Source of the DNA: Oscillospiraceae bacterium
GTDB taxonomy: Bacteria > Bacillota > Clostridia > Oscillospirales > Ruminococcaceae
Direction: 5' to 3'
NCBI GenBank assembly: GCA_016296505.1
Contig: JAEDJD010000005.1
Span: 46,779 to 110,778, forward strand
DNA length: 64,000 nt
The position numbers and the translations under genes are program-made. A model generated the notes under the pieces. The model saw nothing but the letters and a program-made list of their open reading frames with translations. It ran no database searches and was not told where the DNA came from. Shown in pieces: positions 1-9,645 of the stretch (positions within the stretch are counted from its first letter, which is position 1; every line of letters starts with the position of its first letter).

Positions 1-803
1 TGAATCCCCTGCCGGAGAAGATTCCGGACGCCTTTGATATCGCAGCCGATCAGAACGTGACGGCATTAGGCTCCGTACCCGGTACAATGCGACTATTCCG
101 TTTTTCTGCGCCATCCGACGGCGTATACCGGCTTATGTTGCCTGAAATCGAAACATCCGGTATCAGCGCCTTTGTCTATGATTCAGACGGAACACTGCTC
201 GCAGCCGATCAAACCGAATACACGTTAGAGTATGGCGAAGCGCTGCAAATCCTCTGCGTTACCCCCACGCTGGGAACCATGTTTGGCGACGATGTGGTTT
301 TCCAATTGAAAGCCGTCTCGCTGTCAAATGATACCGTCTGGGAATCGGAAGGCGTCCGGTACAGCATCATGGAAAACGGTACTGCCTGCGTCATGGACGC
401 AGCGTGCGGCGAGGCAGGCGGCGTCCGGATTCCGGATACCGTCGTCTATCCGACAACCGGAGAAACCGTTTCCGTCAGCCGGATAGACGCAGAGTTTCGT
501 GCGAAAATTGCCGATACGCATACAATCTACGGCGCTCACGGCGGCAATATGGAAGCTTATTGCGAAGAACAGTCGCTCTGCTTTGCAGCAGAAATACTGC
601 CTGCAATCAGCAGCGGCGATCTGACCGGCGACGGAATCGTAACAGCAGCCGATCTGCTGACGCTGAACCGCATCCTGAACGAATGCAGCGGCATGATTCT
701 GAACGCATCCGTAATGGAGAGCGCAGACTGCAATGCGGACGGCATTCTCGATATGAACGATATGCAGATTATGTGCCGCCTCATGCACAATTCATACCCA
801 TAA
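1..803 (+). CDS. Dockerin-containing protein, 3' end (5' end outside window)
   Basis: The frame is open from the left edge (first full codon at base 3) to TAA at 801-803, so the start is missing. The C-terminal 60 or so residues form a type I dockerin: two calcium-loop repeats, the first starting GDLTGDGIVTAADLLTLNRI and the second ADCNADGILDMNDMQI. Dockerins bind cohesins on scaffoldin proteins, so the protein is probably secreted and attached to a cellulosome-like or cell-surface complex. The preceding roughly 190 residues look like beta-rich secreted-protein sequence with no catalytic motif that I recognise. The catalytic or binding module, if any, lies outside the window. It ends 42 bases from the end of a convergent gene, with a shared terminator between. 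Confidence 0.85.
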   Translation, partial: NPLPEKIPDAFDIAADQNVTALGSVPGTMRLFRFSAPSDGVYRLMLPEIETSGISAFVYDSDGTLLAADQTEYTLEYGEALQILCVTPTLGTMFGDDVVFQLKAVSLSNDTVWESEGVRYSIMENGTACVMDAACGEAGGVRIPDTVVYPTTGETVSVSRIDAEFRAKIADTHTIYGAHGGNMEAYCEEQSLCFAAEILPAISSGDLTGDGIVTAADLLTLNRILNECSGMILNASVMESADCNADGILDMNDMQIMCRLMHNSYP

Positions 804-808
804 TCACA

Positions 809-845
809 AACGCGAACCTGTCTATATCAGCGGGTTCGCGTTAGT
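809..845. terminator. Bidirectional terminator between convergent genes
   Basis: Inverted repeat AACGCGAACC / GGTTCGCGTT around a 14-base loop, followed by TAGTTT on the plus strand. It lies between stop codons at 803 (plus) and 846 (minus) and can serve both genes. Confidence 0.75.
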
Positions 846-2027
846 TTATCCAAGATTTGCAATTTTATTGGCAATCGTAAAGATCAACTTAACCGGCGCC
901 GGAAGCAAGGCTTTTTCCGCATTTTTCAGTTCCTTGCGGATCTCGATATGCTGCGGACAATGCCGTTCACATTTGCCGCATCCGACGCATTGCGTCATAT
1001 CGCTGCGCTTCTTTTTGAAGGAGCTGACCTGAAAATACTCGCGGCGCACAGAATTCTTTTTTTCCAGAAACATCTTATTATAGCAATTAAATGTTGTGGG
1101 GATATCGACGCCATTCGGACAAGGCATACAGTAACCGCATCCGGTACAGCCGACCTTTGCAGCGCGCCGGATCGCATCGCGCACCTTACGGATCAACGCG
1201 TGATCCTGTGCGGTAAATTCCCCTGCCTGCACGGTATGTGCAATGCGGACATTCTCCTTGAGCATTTGCAGAGAATTCATGCCGGAAAGCACACAAGTAA
1301 CCTCCGGCTGCTCCCAGAGCCAGCGAAGTCCCCATTCTGCCGGAGAACGCTTGACCGGATATGTTTCGATCACTTTCACAGCCTCTGCCGGAAGATTGTT
1401 CACAAGTCTGCCGCCGCGCAGCGGCTCCATGATAATCACCGGAATTCCCTTTTGCGCCGCATATTGCAAACCGCGGCGACCTGCCTGCGAGTGCTCATCC
1501 AGATAATTATACTGAATCTGACAGAAATCCCAGTCATAGGCGTCAAGCAGCGCCTGAAAAGTTTCCGTATCTCCGTGAAACGAGAAACCGATCTGCCGGA
1601 TACTGCCCTCTTTCTTACGTGCGGCAATCCACGCCTCAATGCCATACGATTTCATGCGCTCCCACGACTGCAAATCGCTGAGCATATGAATCAGATAACA
1701 GTCGATATAATCCGTGCGCAGACGCGTAAGCTGCTCCCTGAAAAAGCGGTCGATTGCATCCGGCGATTTTACGAGATAATAGGGCAGCTTAGTCGCAAGC
1801 ATAATCTGTTCGCGGCAATGATTCTTTTCCAGAATTCTGCCGAGCGCCTCCTCATTTCCCGGATACACATACGCAGTATCAAAATAGTTAACGCCGCAGC
1901 GAATCGCCTGCATGATCTCGCGCTCTGCCTTGTCCATGATGACTCTGCCATTATTCTTTGTAAAGCGCATACAACCATAGCCGAGCAGAGAAATTTTCTT
2001 CCCATTCCGAAGTGTTCGATATTGCAT
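846..2027 (-). CDS. Aldo/keto reductase with C-terminal 2x[4Fe-4S] domain
   Basis: 393 residues, cytoplasmic. The N-terminal TIM barrel carries the aldo/keto reductase tetrad: Asp50 and Tyr55 (FDTAYVYPG), Lys80 (LATKLP) and His114 (YLIHML). The last 100 residues hold two ferredoxin-type cysteine clusters, CTGCGYCMPC and CVGCGKCERHC. This is the domain order of the clostridial 4Fe-4S aldo/keto reductase family, whose substrates are mostly unknown. The ATG at 2027 is preferred over a GTG three codons upstream, because AAAGGA lies 10 bases before the ATG but only 1-2 bases before the GTG. The gene is probably monocistronic: it converges on the dockerin gene and lies downstream of the ABC operon without an evident terminator between them. 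A perfect 13-base palindrome sits just upstream of its ribosome binding site. Confidence 0.85.
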   Translation of the reverse strand: MQYRTLRNGKKISLLGYGCMRFTKNNGRVIMDKAEREIMQAIRCGVNYFDTAYVYPGNEEALGRILEKNHCREQIMLATKLPYYLVKSPDAIDRFFREQLTRLRTDYIDCYLIHMLSDLQSWERMKSYGIEAWIAARKKEGSIRQIGFSFHGDTETFQALLDAYDWDFCQIQYNYLDEHSQAGRRGLQYAAQKGIPVIIMEPLRGGRLVNNLPAEAVKVIETYPVKRSPAEWGLRWLWEQPEVTCVLSGMNSLQMLKENVRIAHTVQAGEFTAQDHALIRKVRDAIRRAAKVGCTGCGYCMPCPNGVDIPTTFNCYNKMFLEKKNSVRREYFQVSSFKKKRSDMTQCVGCGKCERHCPQHIEIRKELKNAEKALLPAPVKLIFTIANKIANLG

Positions 2028-2048
2028 GGTCAGCACATCCTTTCTAGC

Positions 2049-2061
2049 GGTATGTCATACC
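2049..2061. promoter_or_regulatory. Candidate operator palindrome upstream of aldo/keto reductase
   Basis: GGTATG-T-CATACC is a perfect odd palindrome about 20 bases upstream of the reductase start. Its position between the putative promoter region and the ribosome binding site would suit a repressor site. No regulator is encoded next to it. Confidence 0.3.
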
Positions 2062-2133
2062 TTATTCTGCCAAATTATGATGAATAATATACGAAATCCA
2101 GAATAATAACGATTCATGTTCTGATTTTCGCAT

Positions 2134-3237
2134 TCATCCAACGATACCGGAACGCTCAATCCCCTCCGTAAAATGCTTTTGCAGAAACGCATAGAGAATC
2201 AGCATCGGCGTAATCGAAATGAGACAGCCAGCTTCGAGCCAGACAATCTTTTCCCGAGCGCTGACATTCGCGTTTGCGTTATGGAATATTTCGATATTCA
2301 GTATGTCATCGAGATTCTTCAACACGAGCGAGATGGTCTTGGTATTGGTAAAAAACGCGCCTGCAACGTAAGAATCATTCCAATACCAAACGATTGAAAA
2401 TAGAAAAACCGTCAGAAACGAGGCGCCTGCATTGGGTATCATGACGCGTAAAAAGGTCATAAACGGGCCGCAGCCGTCCAGATACGCAGCGTCTTCCAGC
2501 TCTTTCGGAAGTCCGCGGAAGAACTGTCGGAAAATAAAGATCATAAGTCCTGCACGGATGCCGTTTGCAGTCATCGCAGGTAGATACATCACTAGCATAT
2601 GATCAATCAGATTCACATTCCCGAACAGAAAATTCCGGAACGTGCTGTAAAGCGGAATTGAAATAATCTGCGTCGGAACAAGAATCATCAGAATCACGAT
2701 GCCGAACAGCAGATTTTTTCCCTTGAATTTGAAACGTGCAAAGCCGTATCCGGTAATCGCGCAGGTTATGACCTGACAAACAGAGCAGCCGACATTGAGC
2801 ACCAAGGTATTCACCAGCGGATTGTTCTTCGTCTGCGTCAAGCCCATCGCGTCAATCGTCTGCTTCATGACGCGCAGCGTCAGATGCCTCGGAATCCAGA
2901 TGATCGTCGGATCGTTCATGTCAATTTGATCGCGAAAACCGTAGGAAATCATGAACAGCAGCGGCGTCAGAATGACAAATCCAAGTCCGAACAAAATCAA
3001 AAACCGAAACAACGGCCAGCACATTTCAACAAGCTGTTTGCGACGAAGATAAGCGATTTCCTGACGGTTCATATGCTGCATCCGGATTTCCATGGCTTGC
3101 TTTTTGCTCATGCCGTTTCCGATCTCGTGCGCTTCATGCACATCGGGAATTGCACAAGCTGGAATCTGGTTGTCCAACATCGGCTCCTGCGCAGAATTGT
3201 CAGCCGCTTCGGAGATGATTTTCTTTTCTGTATCCAT
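2134..3237 (-). CDS. Carbohydrate ABC transporter permease (MalG type), second pair
   Basis: 367-residue polytopic membrane protein. A hydrophilic N-terminal stretch of about 75 residues precedes the first membrane helix (LFRFLILFGLGFVILTPLLF), followed by about five more. The binding-protein-dependent permease coupling loop, EDAAYLDGCGPFMTFLRVMIP, is in the second half; it docks on the ATPase. The start at 3237 is chosen because GGGGGGAGGAT precedes it; longer reading would run into the preceding gene. It is the last gene of the seven-gene operon and follows its MalF-type partner by 11 bases. The N-terminal cytoplasmic extension is longer than usual for MalG homologues. The operon has no ATPase, so a shared MsmK-like ATPase elsewhere is the likely partner (inference). 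Confidence 0.85.
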   Translation of the reverse strand: MDTEKKIISEAADNSAQEPMLDNQIPACAIPDVHEAHEIGNGMSKKQAMEIRMQHMNRQEIAYLRRKQLVEMCWPLFRFLILFGLGFVILTPLLFMISYGFRDQIDMNDPTIIWIPRHLTLRVMKQTIDAMGLTQTKNNPLVNTLVLNVGCSVCQVITCAITGYGFARFKFKGKNLLFGIVILMILVPTQIISIPLYSTFRNFLFGNVNLIDHMLVMYLPAMTANGIRAGLMIFIFRQFFRGLPKELEDAAYLDGCGPFMTFLRVMIPNAGASFLTVFLFSIVWYWNDSYVAGAFFTNTKTISLVLKNLDDILNIEIFHNANANVSAREKIVWLEAGCLISITPMLILYAFLQKHFTEGIERSGIVG

Positions 3238-3248
3238 ATCCTCCCCCC

Positions 3249-4169
3249 TCATTCGACCTCGTAGAAGATAAACCGATTGATCACTGCGGTCACAATGCCG
3301 ACTACAAGCATCACGATCGCAAAATAACTCCAGACCATTGACGCAGCATGAGCATAATCCCAATCAAGCTGCTTGGACAGCACGCGCTCCATCACAAGAT
3401 TATTGGACTTTGTAAACGAATCAATCACCGTATAAATGAAATTCGCAAGAATCATCGGACTGACATAAGGCAGCGTAATTTTCCAGAAATACTCCCAAGC
3501 CGTTGCGCCTTCCATAGAGGCTGCTTCCTTTGCGGATACAGGGATATTCTGGAGCGCTGCAAGAAAAATCAAAATCTGAATGCCGCTGCTCCAGATCAAT
3601 CCGAAGATATTTGTCACAACGGAATTGATCATATCGCTCAGATGCGAATTGATTTTCATAACGCCCAGAAATTCAAGCAGTTCGCCTACAATATCAGTCT
3701 CAAAAAGCGTAGAAAACTGTGCGCTGCTGTCCGCGCCGGTACTTGTAATATTGCCGCTGATGATATTGTAAACAGGTCCGGTCGCAATGATAACCGGAAG
3801 AAAGAAGATTGCACGCGCAAAGCCTCTGCCTTTGAATTTCTGATTCAGAATCACCGCAATGAACAGGGAAAAAATCAAAATCATCGGCGTTGTGATCGCA
3901 GTATCTTTCAATACAATCAATAAGTCCTGCTTATACTCCGGATCGCCTGCAAAGACATATTTGAAATTCTCAAACATACTCTGACCGGCATTCCAGAGCC
4001 AGACCTTACACATACCGCCGACATCCGGCTTGAGCTGCGCATTATCCATAAAGCAATAGCAGAGCGATTCAAACAACGGCACCAGAAACCAAAGCAGCGT
4101 ACCGAGCAGCCAGACTGAGATGAATCCATAACCATAGAGGGCTTTTCTGCGTTCATATGAGATTTTCAT
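3249..4169 (-). CDS. Sugar ABC transporter permease (MalF type), second pair
   Basis: 306 residues with about six membrane helices, the first at residues 14-36 (ISVWLLGTLLWFLVPLFESL). The coupling motif EAASMEGATAWEYFWKITLP is near residue 215. It forms a heterodimeric permease with the MalG-type protein just downstream. The ATG overlaps the TGA of the DUF5696 gene (ATGA), implying translational coupling. A periplasmic-side segment between helices (around residues 145-170) is long and polar. It is more distant in sequence from the first permease of this operon (9646-10584) than a recent duplication would be, so the two pairs probably move different substrates or belong to separate transporters. 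Confidence 0.85.
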   Translation of the reverse strand: MKISYERRKALYGYGFISVWLLGTLLWFLVPLFESLCYCFMDNAQLKPDVGGMCKVWLWNAGQSMFENFKYVFAGDPEYKQDLLIVLKDTAITTPMILIFSLFIAVILNQKFKGRGFARAIFFLPVIIATGPVYNIISGNITSTGADSSAQFSTLFETDIVGELLEFLGVMKINSHLSDMINSVVTNIFGLIWSSGIQILIFLAALQNIPVSAKEAASMEGATAWEYFWKITLPYVSPMILANFIYTVIDSFTKSNNLVMERVLSKQLDWDYAHAASMVWSYFAIVMLVVGIVTAVINRFIFYEVE

Positions 4170-6526
4170 TTCAGCGTCGCCGTTCCTTCCTTGATATAGT
4201 CTTTGAGATATCTGGTCTGACCGTTCATTGTTACGGCAAATTCATTCAGATCAACAACTGTTTCCGTGCCATTTGCATAGGTTGTCGCAATCCGATCGCC
4301 CTCATGCACATAGCTGATGATTTCAGAGTCGCTGACCTGTGCAAGAATATCCTTTGTGAATTGGTAATACTGTGCGGCATTTTCGATCCAGTCGTCCGCA
4401 TTTGCATAGTAATACACATCAAAATCGGTATCTTTCAGCTCACTGGTTTCCGCACTGAGCATATCAAAACGAAGATTGCTGCCGGACGCCAGTGCTAGCA
4501 TGACCAGACGCTCTGCGTCGGCACTGCCGTTGACCGCCTTGGTTGAATATGGCATTACGCCGTGCATCACAAGCTGATACAGCGGAATATCGCCATCAAA
4601 CAAATTGAAACCAGAGGAATACAGCGGCATATCTGTAATCGTGTCGGTATAGGGCAGCACATAGGCATTCGGATCCTCGGAAAGCACCGACCCGACCTTC
4701 GATCGCAGCAGCTTTAAACTATCCGCGACATATTCCTTCGCTTGATCGCGCGAAGTGCCGGATTTTTTTCCATAATCGCCATACAGCGCCGCAGAAAGTC
4801 CACCGACGCTTACGCGCTGATATCCGGCGTCCGCATAGTTGTCCGCAAGCTTCTGGTATAGCGACAGAAACGCATTCGGAGAAAGCAGCGACATCGTTTT
4901 CTTATCGCCGTATGGTATCCCATATGCACGCTCATAATCCACAATTCTTGCAAAGGAACCGGATACGCGTACTGCCGTATCGGACAGCGCCCAGTACCCG
5001 TTTCCGGAGTAATAGGCGGTATTGCTTACGGTCGGATACCATGCAATGCCGCTTTGATCCATGAATGCGATCAGCCGCTTCAGATCGGACGCACCGCCGA
5101 GCGTACCGGACGCCTTCGCTTTCCAATCCACCTTGCCGCTGATACCGGCGTCCGTCCAGCGGTTCATGGATACTGTCAGATTCTCAGCGCCTGCATCCAG
5201 AAGCCCCTGCAAAATATCCTGCATTTCCGAATAGGAGGTCATGGCGGTTTTCATAAACACAGGAAATCCAAGTATATTCCGCTGTTTCATACAGCCGCCA
5301 TAAAGATCAATATAAAGCTGCGCCTGATTTGCCGCCGCCGTTTTCGGAATCTGTTTTTCTTCAAGTAAATACTGCCGGTAACGCGCTGCAATATCCACAT
5401 AATCGAGCTGCTTGCCGCCGTCCGCATTGACCGCGTCTGAAGCCGTTAGCGGATAGTACCGCACCTGTAATTTCCGATGCGTCAAATTCTGTTCGTATAC
5501 GTCCAGCGGATTGAGCTGATCGCCGCCGAGATAATACTGATCGGCAGAACGAAGCTCAAATTTAAAATAACAGCGGTTATATTCCGTATTCGACTGACCT
5601 GTGCCGCTGACATCAGCGCAGAGCATACAGTTTCCATCGCCCTCTGCGGCAACCGCAAGCATTGCATTTTCACCCTTGCAGATCCCATACATCGGCAGCG
5701 AAACGCCCTCTACAACAGGGCCTTTTGTTTTCGGAACAGCCGTCGTATCGGTATCATAGATCATCTGGCGATAGGTTTTCGCGGAACACTTTTGATTATT
5801 GAAATGAATCACCGCACCGCAGCCATCCGGAATGACAAAATAACCGTTCTCCTGACTGTCAGCCGCGCCAAAAGCATTGAGCATGGAAACGGACTGTGCA
5901 AGCACGGGGCTTTCATCGGAAACACCATGTTTTTCCGTAATATCAGCGGTATCAATGCTGACTGAAAGGTAATCGCGCTCCAGCACATAGGAAACCGGTA
6001 TCCGAATGCCGGTCTTTCGGAAGAAATATGTCACTTTAACGCCGTTAGGGATATCGTCAAAGGTGATAGCGGTTTTCAAGGTATCGCCGGAACGGGCATT
6101 GGTTACGGAGCGCTTCAGAATCTGCGCCGCTGTCAGCACCACACCGGAACGCAGCTCTGAACGCAGAACGGGCGAGGCTATGGAATCGCCGCCTGCATTG
6201 ATCGGCGAGGACCACCAGATATAGCCGTTGGTTTTATTGACAAGCGCAAAGAGATCCTCCGGTTTTTCATCGTTTTCCGTATCGAGCTGAGCGTCATCCC
6301 ATGCCCAGAATTCGAGCCTGTCATTCTCAGCGACCTTGCGCATACGTGCAAAGACATCCTGTTCGGAGCGATTGACCCAACTATCTTCCTCCAGCGAATC
6401 CGCATCCGCATCGGCAGAAAGTTCCGTTTCCGGCGTTGCCGCTGCCGGAAGCGCGGCAGTCTGGAACAGCAGTAGGGCTGCAAGCATACTGCACAAAATA
6501 TGACGTTTTTTCTGCAATCCAATCAC
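4166..6526 (-). CDS. Secreted DUF5696 domain protein, probable glycan-acting enzyme
   Basis: 786 residues with a signal peptide (basic start, hydrophobic core at about 12-28, cleavage near AAATPETE). The rest matches my memory of DUF5696 proteins, which occur beside sugar ABC transporters and Yip1 proteins in clostridia and paenibacilli. Central sequence such as LTVSMNRWTDAG, AWYPTVSNTAYYSG and the Asp-rich DFDVYYYANADDW resembles a TIM-barrel glycoside hydrolase fold, but I cannot name catalytic residues. No lipobox cysteine is visible, so it may be secreted rather than lipid-anchored. It starts 6 bases after the NHL/Yip1 gene ends and overlaps the next permease by 4 bases. Its place in the operon suggests that it processes the imported sugar outside the membrane (inference). 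Confidence 0.7.
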   Translation of the reverse strand: MIGLQKKRHILCSMLAALLLFQTAALPAAATPETELSADADADSLEEDSWVNRSEQDVFARMRKVAENDRLEFWAWDDAQLDTENDEKPEDLFALVNKTNGYIWWSSPINAGGDSIASPVLRSELRSGVVLTAAQILKRSVTNARSGDTLKTAITFDDIPNGVKVTYFFRKTGIRIPVSYVLERDYLSVSIDTADITEKHGVSDESPVLAQSVSMLNAFGAADSQENGYFVIPDGCGAVIHFNNQKCSAKTYRQMIYDTDTTAVPKTKGPVVEGVSLPMYGICKGENAMLAVAAEGDGNCMLCADVSGTGQSNTEYNRCYFKFELRSADQYYLGGDQLNPLDVYEQNLTHRKLQVRYYPLTASDAVNADGGKQLDYVDIAARYRQYLLEEKQIPKTAAANQAQLYIDLYGGCMKQRNILGFPVFMKTAMTSYSEMQDILQGLLDAGAENLTVSMNRWTDAGISGKVDWKAKASGTLGGASDLKRLIAFMDQSGIAWYPTVSNTAYYSGNGYWALSDTAVRVSGSFARIVDYERAYGIPYGDKKTMSLLSPNAFLSLYQKLADNYADAGYQRVSVGGLSAALYGDYGKKSGTSRDQAKEYVADSLKLLRSKVGSVLSEDPNAYVLPYTDTITDMPLYSSGFNLFDGDIPLYQLVMHGVMPYSTKAVNGSADAERLVMLALASGSNLRFDMLSAETSELKDTDFDVYYYANADDWIENAAQYYQFTKDILAQVSDSEIISYVHEGDRIATTYANGTETVVDLNEFAVTMNGQTRYLKDYIKEGTATLK

Positions 6527-6532
6527 CGCCTC

Positions 6533-8689
6533 TCAGACTCGCACGCGATACAGGATTTCCGTATACAGCGAGTAGAAGAATACATATACCTTCTGAAACA
6601 GCGACAAAAACAGCACCGCGAGAAACAGAATAATCAGCATCGCGCAGAGCGTCAGAATGATTGCGGCAATTGTTTTGGTAAAAGAATACTGATGCACCGC
6701 CTTGACTGCCTGAAACAGCAGCAGAACCGTCCAGATGACGCCGACATAATACACAGTATCAAAAAATACAATCTCATCCCGAACCAGAATATGCGAAAGT
6801 ATCACCTGCACAAACATCTGTACGATATAGGGAATCAGCGCATAGGAGCTGTAGATTGCAATATTCTTCATCGTTCCCTCGCCATCGAGCAGCGTACAAA
6901 CCGCCCAATTTCCGATGACCCATGCAAGAAAATAAACGGCAGACCGCATGATATACGGTACAACAGAAAACATCGCGTCGGGCAGCGGACGAAACTGAAA
7001 GCCGCACCAGCGATCATTGGCAATCAGCGCAAAAAACAACGCTGCGATGATAAAAATCGTATATTTGAGCGTACCGCCTTTTTTCCAGCGCAGATCCTCG
7101 AAGCCCTCAAAGGGGTGAAAGATTACGTGTTTCACCCACTGCGGCTGCGTGAAATCCATCATGACGCTTCTCCCCCCTTTCTCCGTTGTCGCATTTGTAT
7201 CTCTGCGTTTCTTCAGCCAGAATTTGATTCCCCAGATACAGGCAGTCAGCAGTACGATCCCAAGCAGGATTGTCGTCAAATGCGCGCGCAGCCATTGGGA
7301 ACGGTAGCGTTCAAACGCGCGGTTATAGCGTCCGGAGGCGTCTGCTTTTTTGGCGTATTCCATCGACTCCTGATATCTGCCCATATTGTAGTACGCACTG
7401 GAGATACCGAGATAGGCACGGCGATAATTGCCGTCACGCTTCAGAACTTCAAGCCATGGCTCCAGTGCTTCCTCATAGTATCCGGCGTTATAGAGCTGCG
7501 TTGCGTCGTGGACAATGCCGCCGAAACCGGTCTGCTCAAAAACCGTGACGGTTCCCTTTCCGGCGTCCAGAACATAAATATTTTCGCAGCGTTCGCCCTT
7601 CGTTTCGACGGCAGAAACGCTTCCCTGCGTAAATGCGCCTACCTGATCTCCCAGCGTTCCCATGATAAAGAGCAGATCGGCTTCCTTGTCATATTGGAAC
7701 ACTCTGCCGGTCGCAGCATCCAGACAGTTGATCGAGCCGTCGTCACCGATATCAATATCGACAATCTTCGTTTTATAATTCGTACCGGAATACCATGTGG
7801 AAAACAGATCGCCCCAGGTATAATCCGACATATAGCCGAACAGATTATAGCCCTCCGGATTGACCTTTTTGACAATATCGGTTTCGGACGAACCGGATGA
7901 AGTCGATGTATAGATAAACCCCTTATCTGGGTCAATATCGAAATTATCGAAGGCAGTCGGCACACTTCTGGCGCGATAGCGCTTTTCCTCCTCGGAAGCG
8001 ATCGCATTCCAGAAATAATTGGCAATCACAGTCGCCGTTCGGGCAATGGTATTGGCGCCGTAGTAACCGATGAAATTTCCGTCTGCGTCAAACATTGCCG
8101 CGCCCTTGGTGGTATTATTGAGCACAATATAGATATTGCCTGCATTGTCGCAAAGAATCTTTTGCGGAAGAAAAGCAAGCTGTTGATCGTAAGCGGTAGA
8201 TTCCGGCTTTGTGATCTCCATGATGATCTTCCCGTCCTGCTGACAGACAAGCGCTCGCATATTCTCATGATCGGCAATATACATCAAACCGCTGTCCGGC
8301 GAAACATAGACGCCCTTCGGATGATTGAGGGTTGTTTCAGAACCGTCCGGCATGGTAAAGGAATCATAAATCTGTATAATCTCATCAAAAGCACTATTGA
8401 TTTTCAGAATCCGGTTATTGCCGGAATCTACAAGATAAAACGCGTCAGATTCATCCTTGAACAGATCGCTTGGCGCATCAAGCGGCGTTGTTCCAAGATC
8501 TATTCCAGAGATCGCGCGTTCGGCAAGATAGCCTGCCTGCGAAGGTACCGCTTCGCCAAGATAATTATAATTATAAACATCGTATGGTTCATCCGCCGAC
8601 GCCGGCAGCGTCAGCGCCGAAGCCGTACACAGCAGTACGCATATCACCGCCGTATCATGCAGCAATCTGCGCTTTGCTTTTATTTTCAC
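6533..8689 (-). CDS. NHL-repeat, TPR and Yip1-domain membrane protein
   Basis: 718 residues in three parts. After a signal peptide (1-32), residues about 45-370 form NHL-like beta-propeller repeats (FYLVDSGNNRILKI, VYVSPDSGLMYIADH). Residues about 385-455 hold two or three TPR-like helical repeats (YEEALEPWLEVLKRDGNYRR). Then come a membrane helix and a C-terminal Yip1-type domain with five or so helices (FHPFEGFEDLRWKKGG followed by the membrane segments). Families of this plan accompany carbohydrate ABC operons, but the role is not established. The propeller and TPRs are outside the cell if the signal peptide is used. GTG at 8689 is preferred: GAGGG lies 5 bases upstream, whereas a TTG 14 codons earlier has no usable spacing. 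Confidence 0.7.
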   Translation of the reverse strand: MKIKAKRRLLHDTAVICVLLCTASALTLPASADEPYDVYNYNYLGEAVPSQAGYLAERAISGIDLGTTPLDAPSDLFKDESDAFYLVDSGNNRILKINSAFDEIIQIYDSFTMPDGSETTLNHPKGVYVSPDSGLMYIADHENMRALVCQQDGKIIMEITKPESTAYDQQLAFLPQKILCDNAGNIYIVLNNTTKGAAMFDADGNFIGYYGANTIARTATVIANYFWNAIASEEEKRYRARSVPTAFDNFDIDPDKGFIYTSTSSGSSETDIVKKVNPEGYNLFGYMSDYTWGDLFSTWYSGTNYKTKIVDIDIGDDGSINCLDAATGRVFQYDKEADLLFIMGTLGDQVGAFTQGSVSAVETKGERCENIYVLDAGKGTVTVFEQTGFGGIVHDATQLYNAGYYEEALEPWLEVLKRDGNYRRAYLGISSAYYNMGRYQESMEYAKKADASGRYNRAFERYRSQWLRAHLTTILLGIVLLTACIWGIKFWLKKRRDTNATTEKGGRSVMMDFTQPQWVKHVIFHPFEGFEDLRWKKGGTLKYTIFIIAALFFALIANDRWCGFQFRPLPDAMFSVVPYIMRSAVYFLAWVIGNWAVCTLLDGEGTMKNIAIYSSYALIPYIVQMFVQVILSHILVRDEIVFFDTVYYVGVIWTVLLLFQAVKAVHQYSFTKTIAAIILTLCAMLIILFLAVLFLSLFQKVYVFFYSLYTEILYRVRV

Positions 8690-8727
8690 GAAATCCCTCA
8701 CCCTTTCTGCAAGGCTTCCGCAGACCT

Positions 8728-9630
8728 TCAATCCTTGATGCCGGAATGCGCCATCGTTTCCATAACCTGACTCTGTGTGAGAATAAAGAACAGTAGCGGC
8801 GGAACAAAAAGGATAACCGCAGCAGCCATTGTGACGCCCTGCCGTGAAATACCGGCAGACGCTGCCTGTTGAATCACCGTCGGAAGCGTTTTGAGCGATT
8901 CATCATAGACAACGCTGCCGCCCGTGATATTCCATGCGCTCTGAAACGCAAAAATTGCCATCGTCATAAGCGCCGGCTTCTGATTCGGAATCACAATGCG
9001 CCAGCAGATCGTAAAGAGATTTGCCCCATCCACCTTCGCCGCCTCGATCATTGCGTCCGGCACGGACATCATGGACTGCCGCATCAGATAAAGTCCCATA
9101 GAGGACGCAACCGCCGGCAGAATCAGCGCAGACATTCGGTTAATCATGTTCAGCTCTGCCATGACCATATACTGCATCAGATAAATCACATTGCTGTTAT
9201 AGAGCAGTGAAAGAACAATCACTGTATTGATCAGCTTATTGCCCGGAAAATTGACCTTTGCCAGACAAAACGCCGCCATGGAGGCGAAAATGCACTGCAA
9301 ACCCGTCACGGCTGCCGTCACAAAGATACTGTTGAACACATAACGCGAAAACGGCACCCACATTTGTCCGAGGACGCGATAGGTATCCTTGAAATGATCG
9401 AGCGTTGGATTCAGTGTATACCACTTCGGCGGAAAAATAAACATCTCATTGACAGGCTTCACAGCATTGACGAGCATCAGCCAGATCGGCAGTGCCATGA
9501 AAAATCCGAGGATCAGCAGAAAAAGAAAAATCGCAATCGAGCCGCCGATTTTTCTGCCTGCGCGCCGGTTGGAGGCTTTGAGCTTCCGGATATCCGGCTC
9601 CTGCTTTACCCGCACGGAAGATTGCCGCAT
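8728..9630 (-). CDS. Carbohydrate ABC transporter permease (MalG type), first pair
   Basis: 300 residues and six predicted membrane helices, the first at about 30-55. The coupling motif EAAKVDGANLFTICWRIVIP is near residue 197. It ends in the polar tail typical of MalG homologues. It follows its MalF-type partner by 15 bases and carries a good ribosome binding site (GGAGG) upstream of ATG. Family knowledge: these proteins form the inner-membrane channel with a MalF-type partner and an ATPase dimer. The substrate cannot be told from sequence alone. Confidence 0.87.
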   Translation of the reverse strand: MRQSSVRVKQEPDIRKLKASNRRAGRKIGGSIAIFLFLLILGFFMALPIWLMLVNAVKPVNEMFIFPPKWYTLNPTLDHFKDTYRVLGQMWVPFSRYVFNSIFVTAAVTGLQCIFASMAAFCLAKVNFPGNKLINTVIVLSLLYNSNVIYLMQYMVMAELNMINRMSALILPAVASSMGLYLMRQSMMSVPDAMIEAAKVDGANLFTICWRIVIPNQKPALMTMAIFAFQSAWNITGGSVVYDESLKTLPTVIQQAASAGISRQGVTMAAAVILFVPPLLFFILTQSQVMETMAHSGIKD

Positions 9631-9645
9631 ATTCTGCCTCCCTCC

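Noticed and set aside
3238..3363. Extended N-terminus for the last permease (start at 3363)
   Set aside because: It would overlap the preceding permease gene by over 100 bases; a strong ribosome site sits before ATG 3237.
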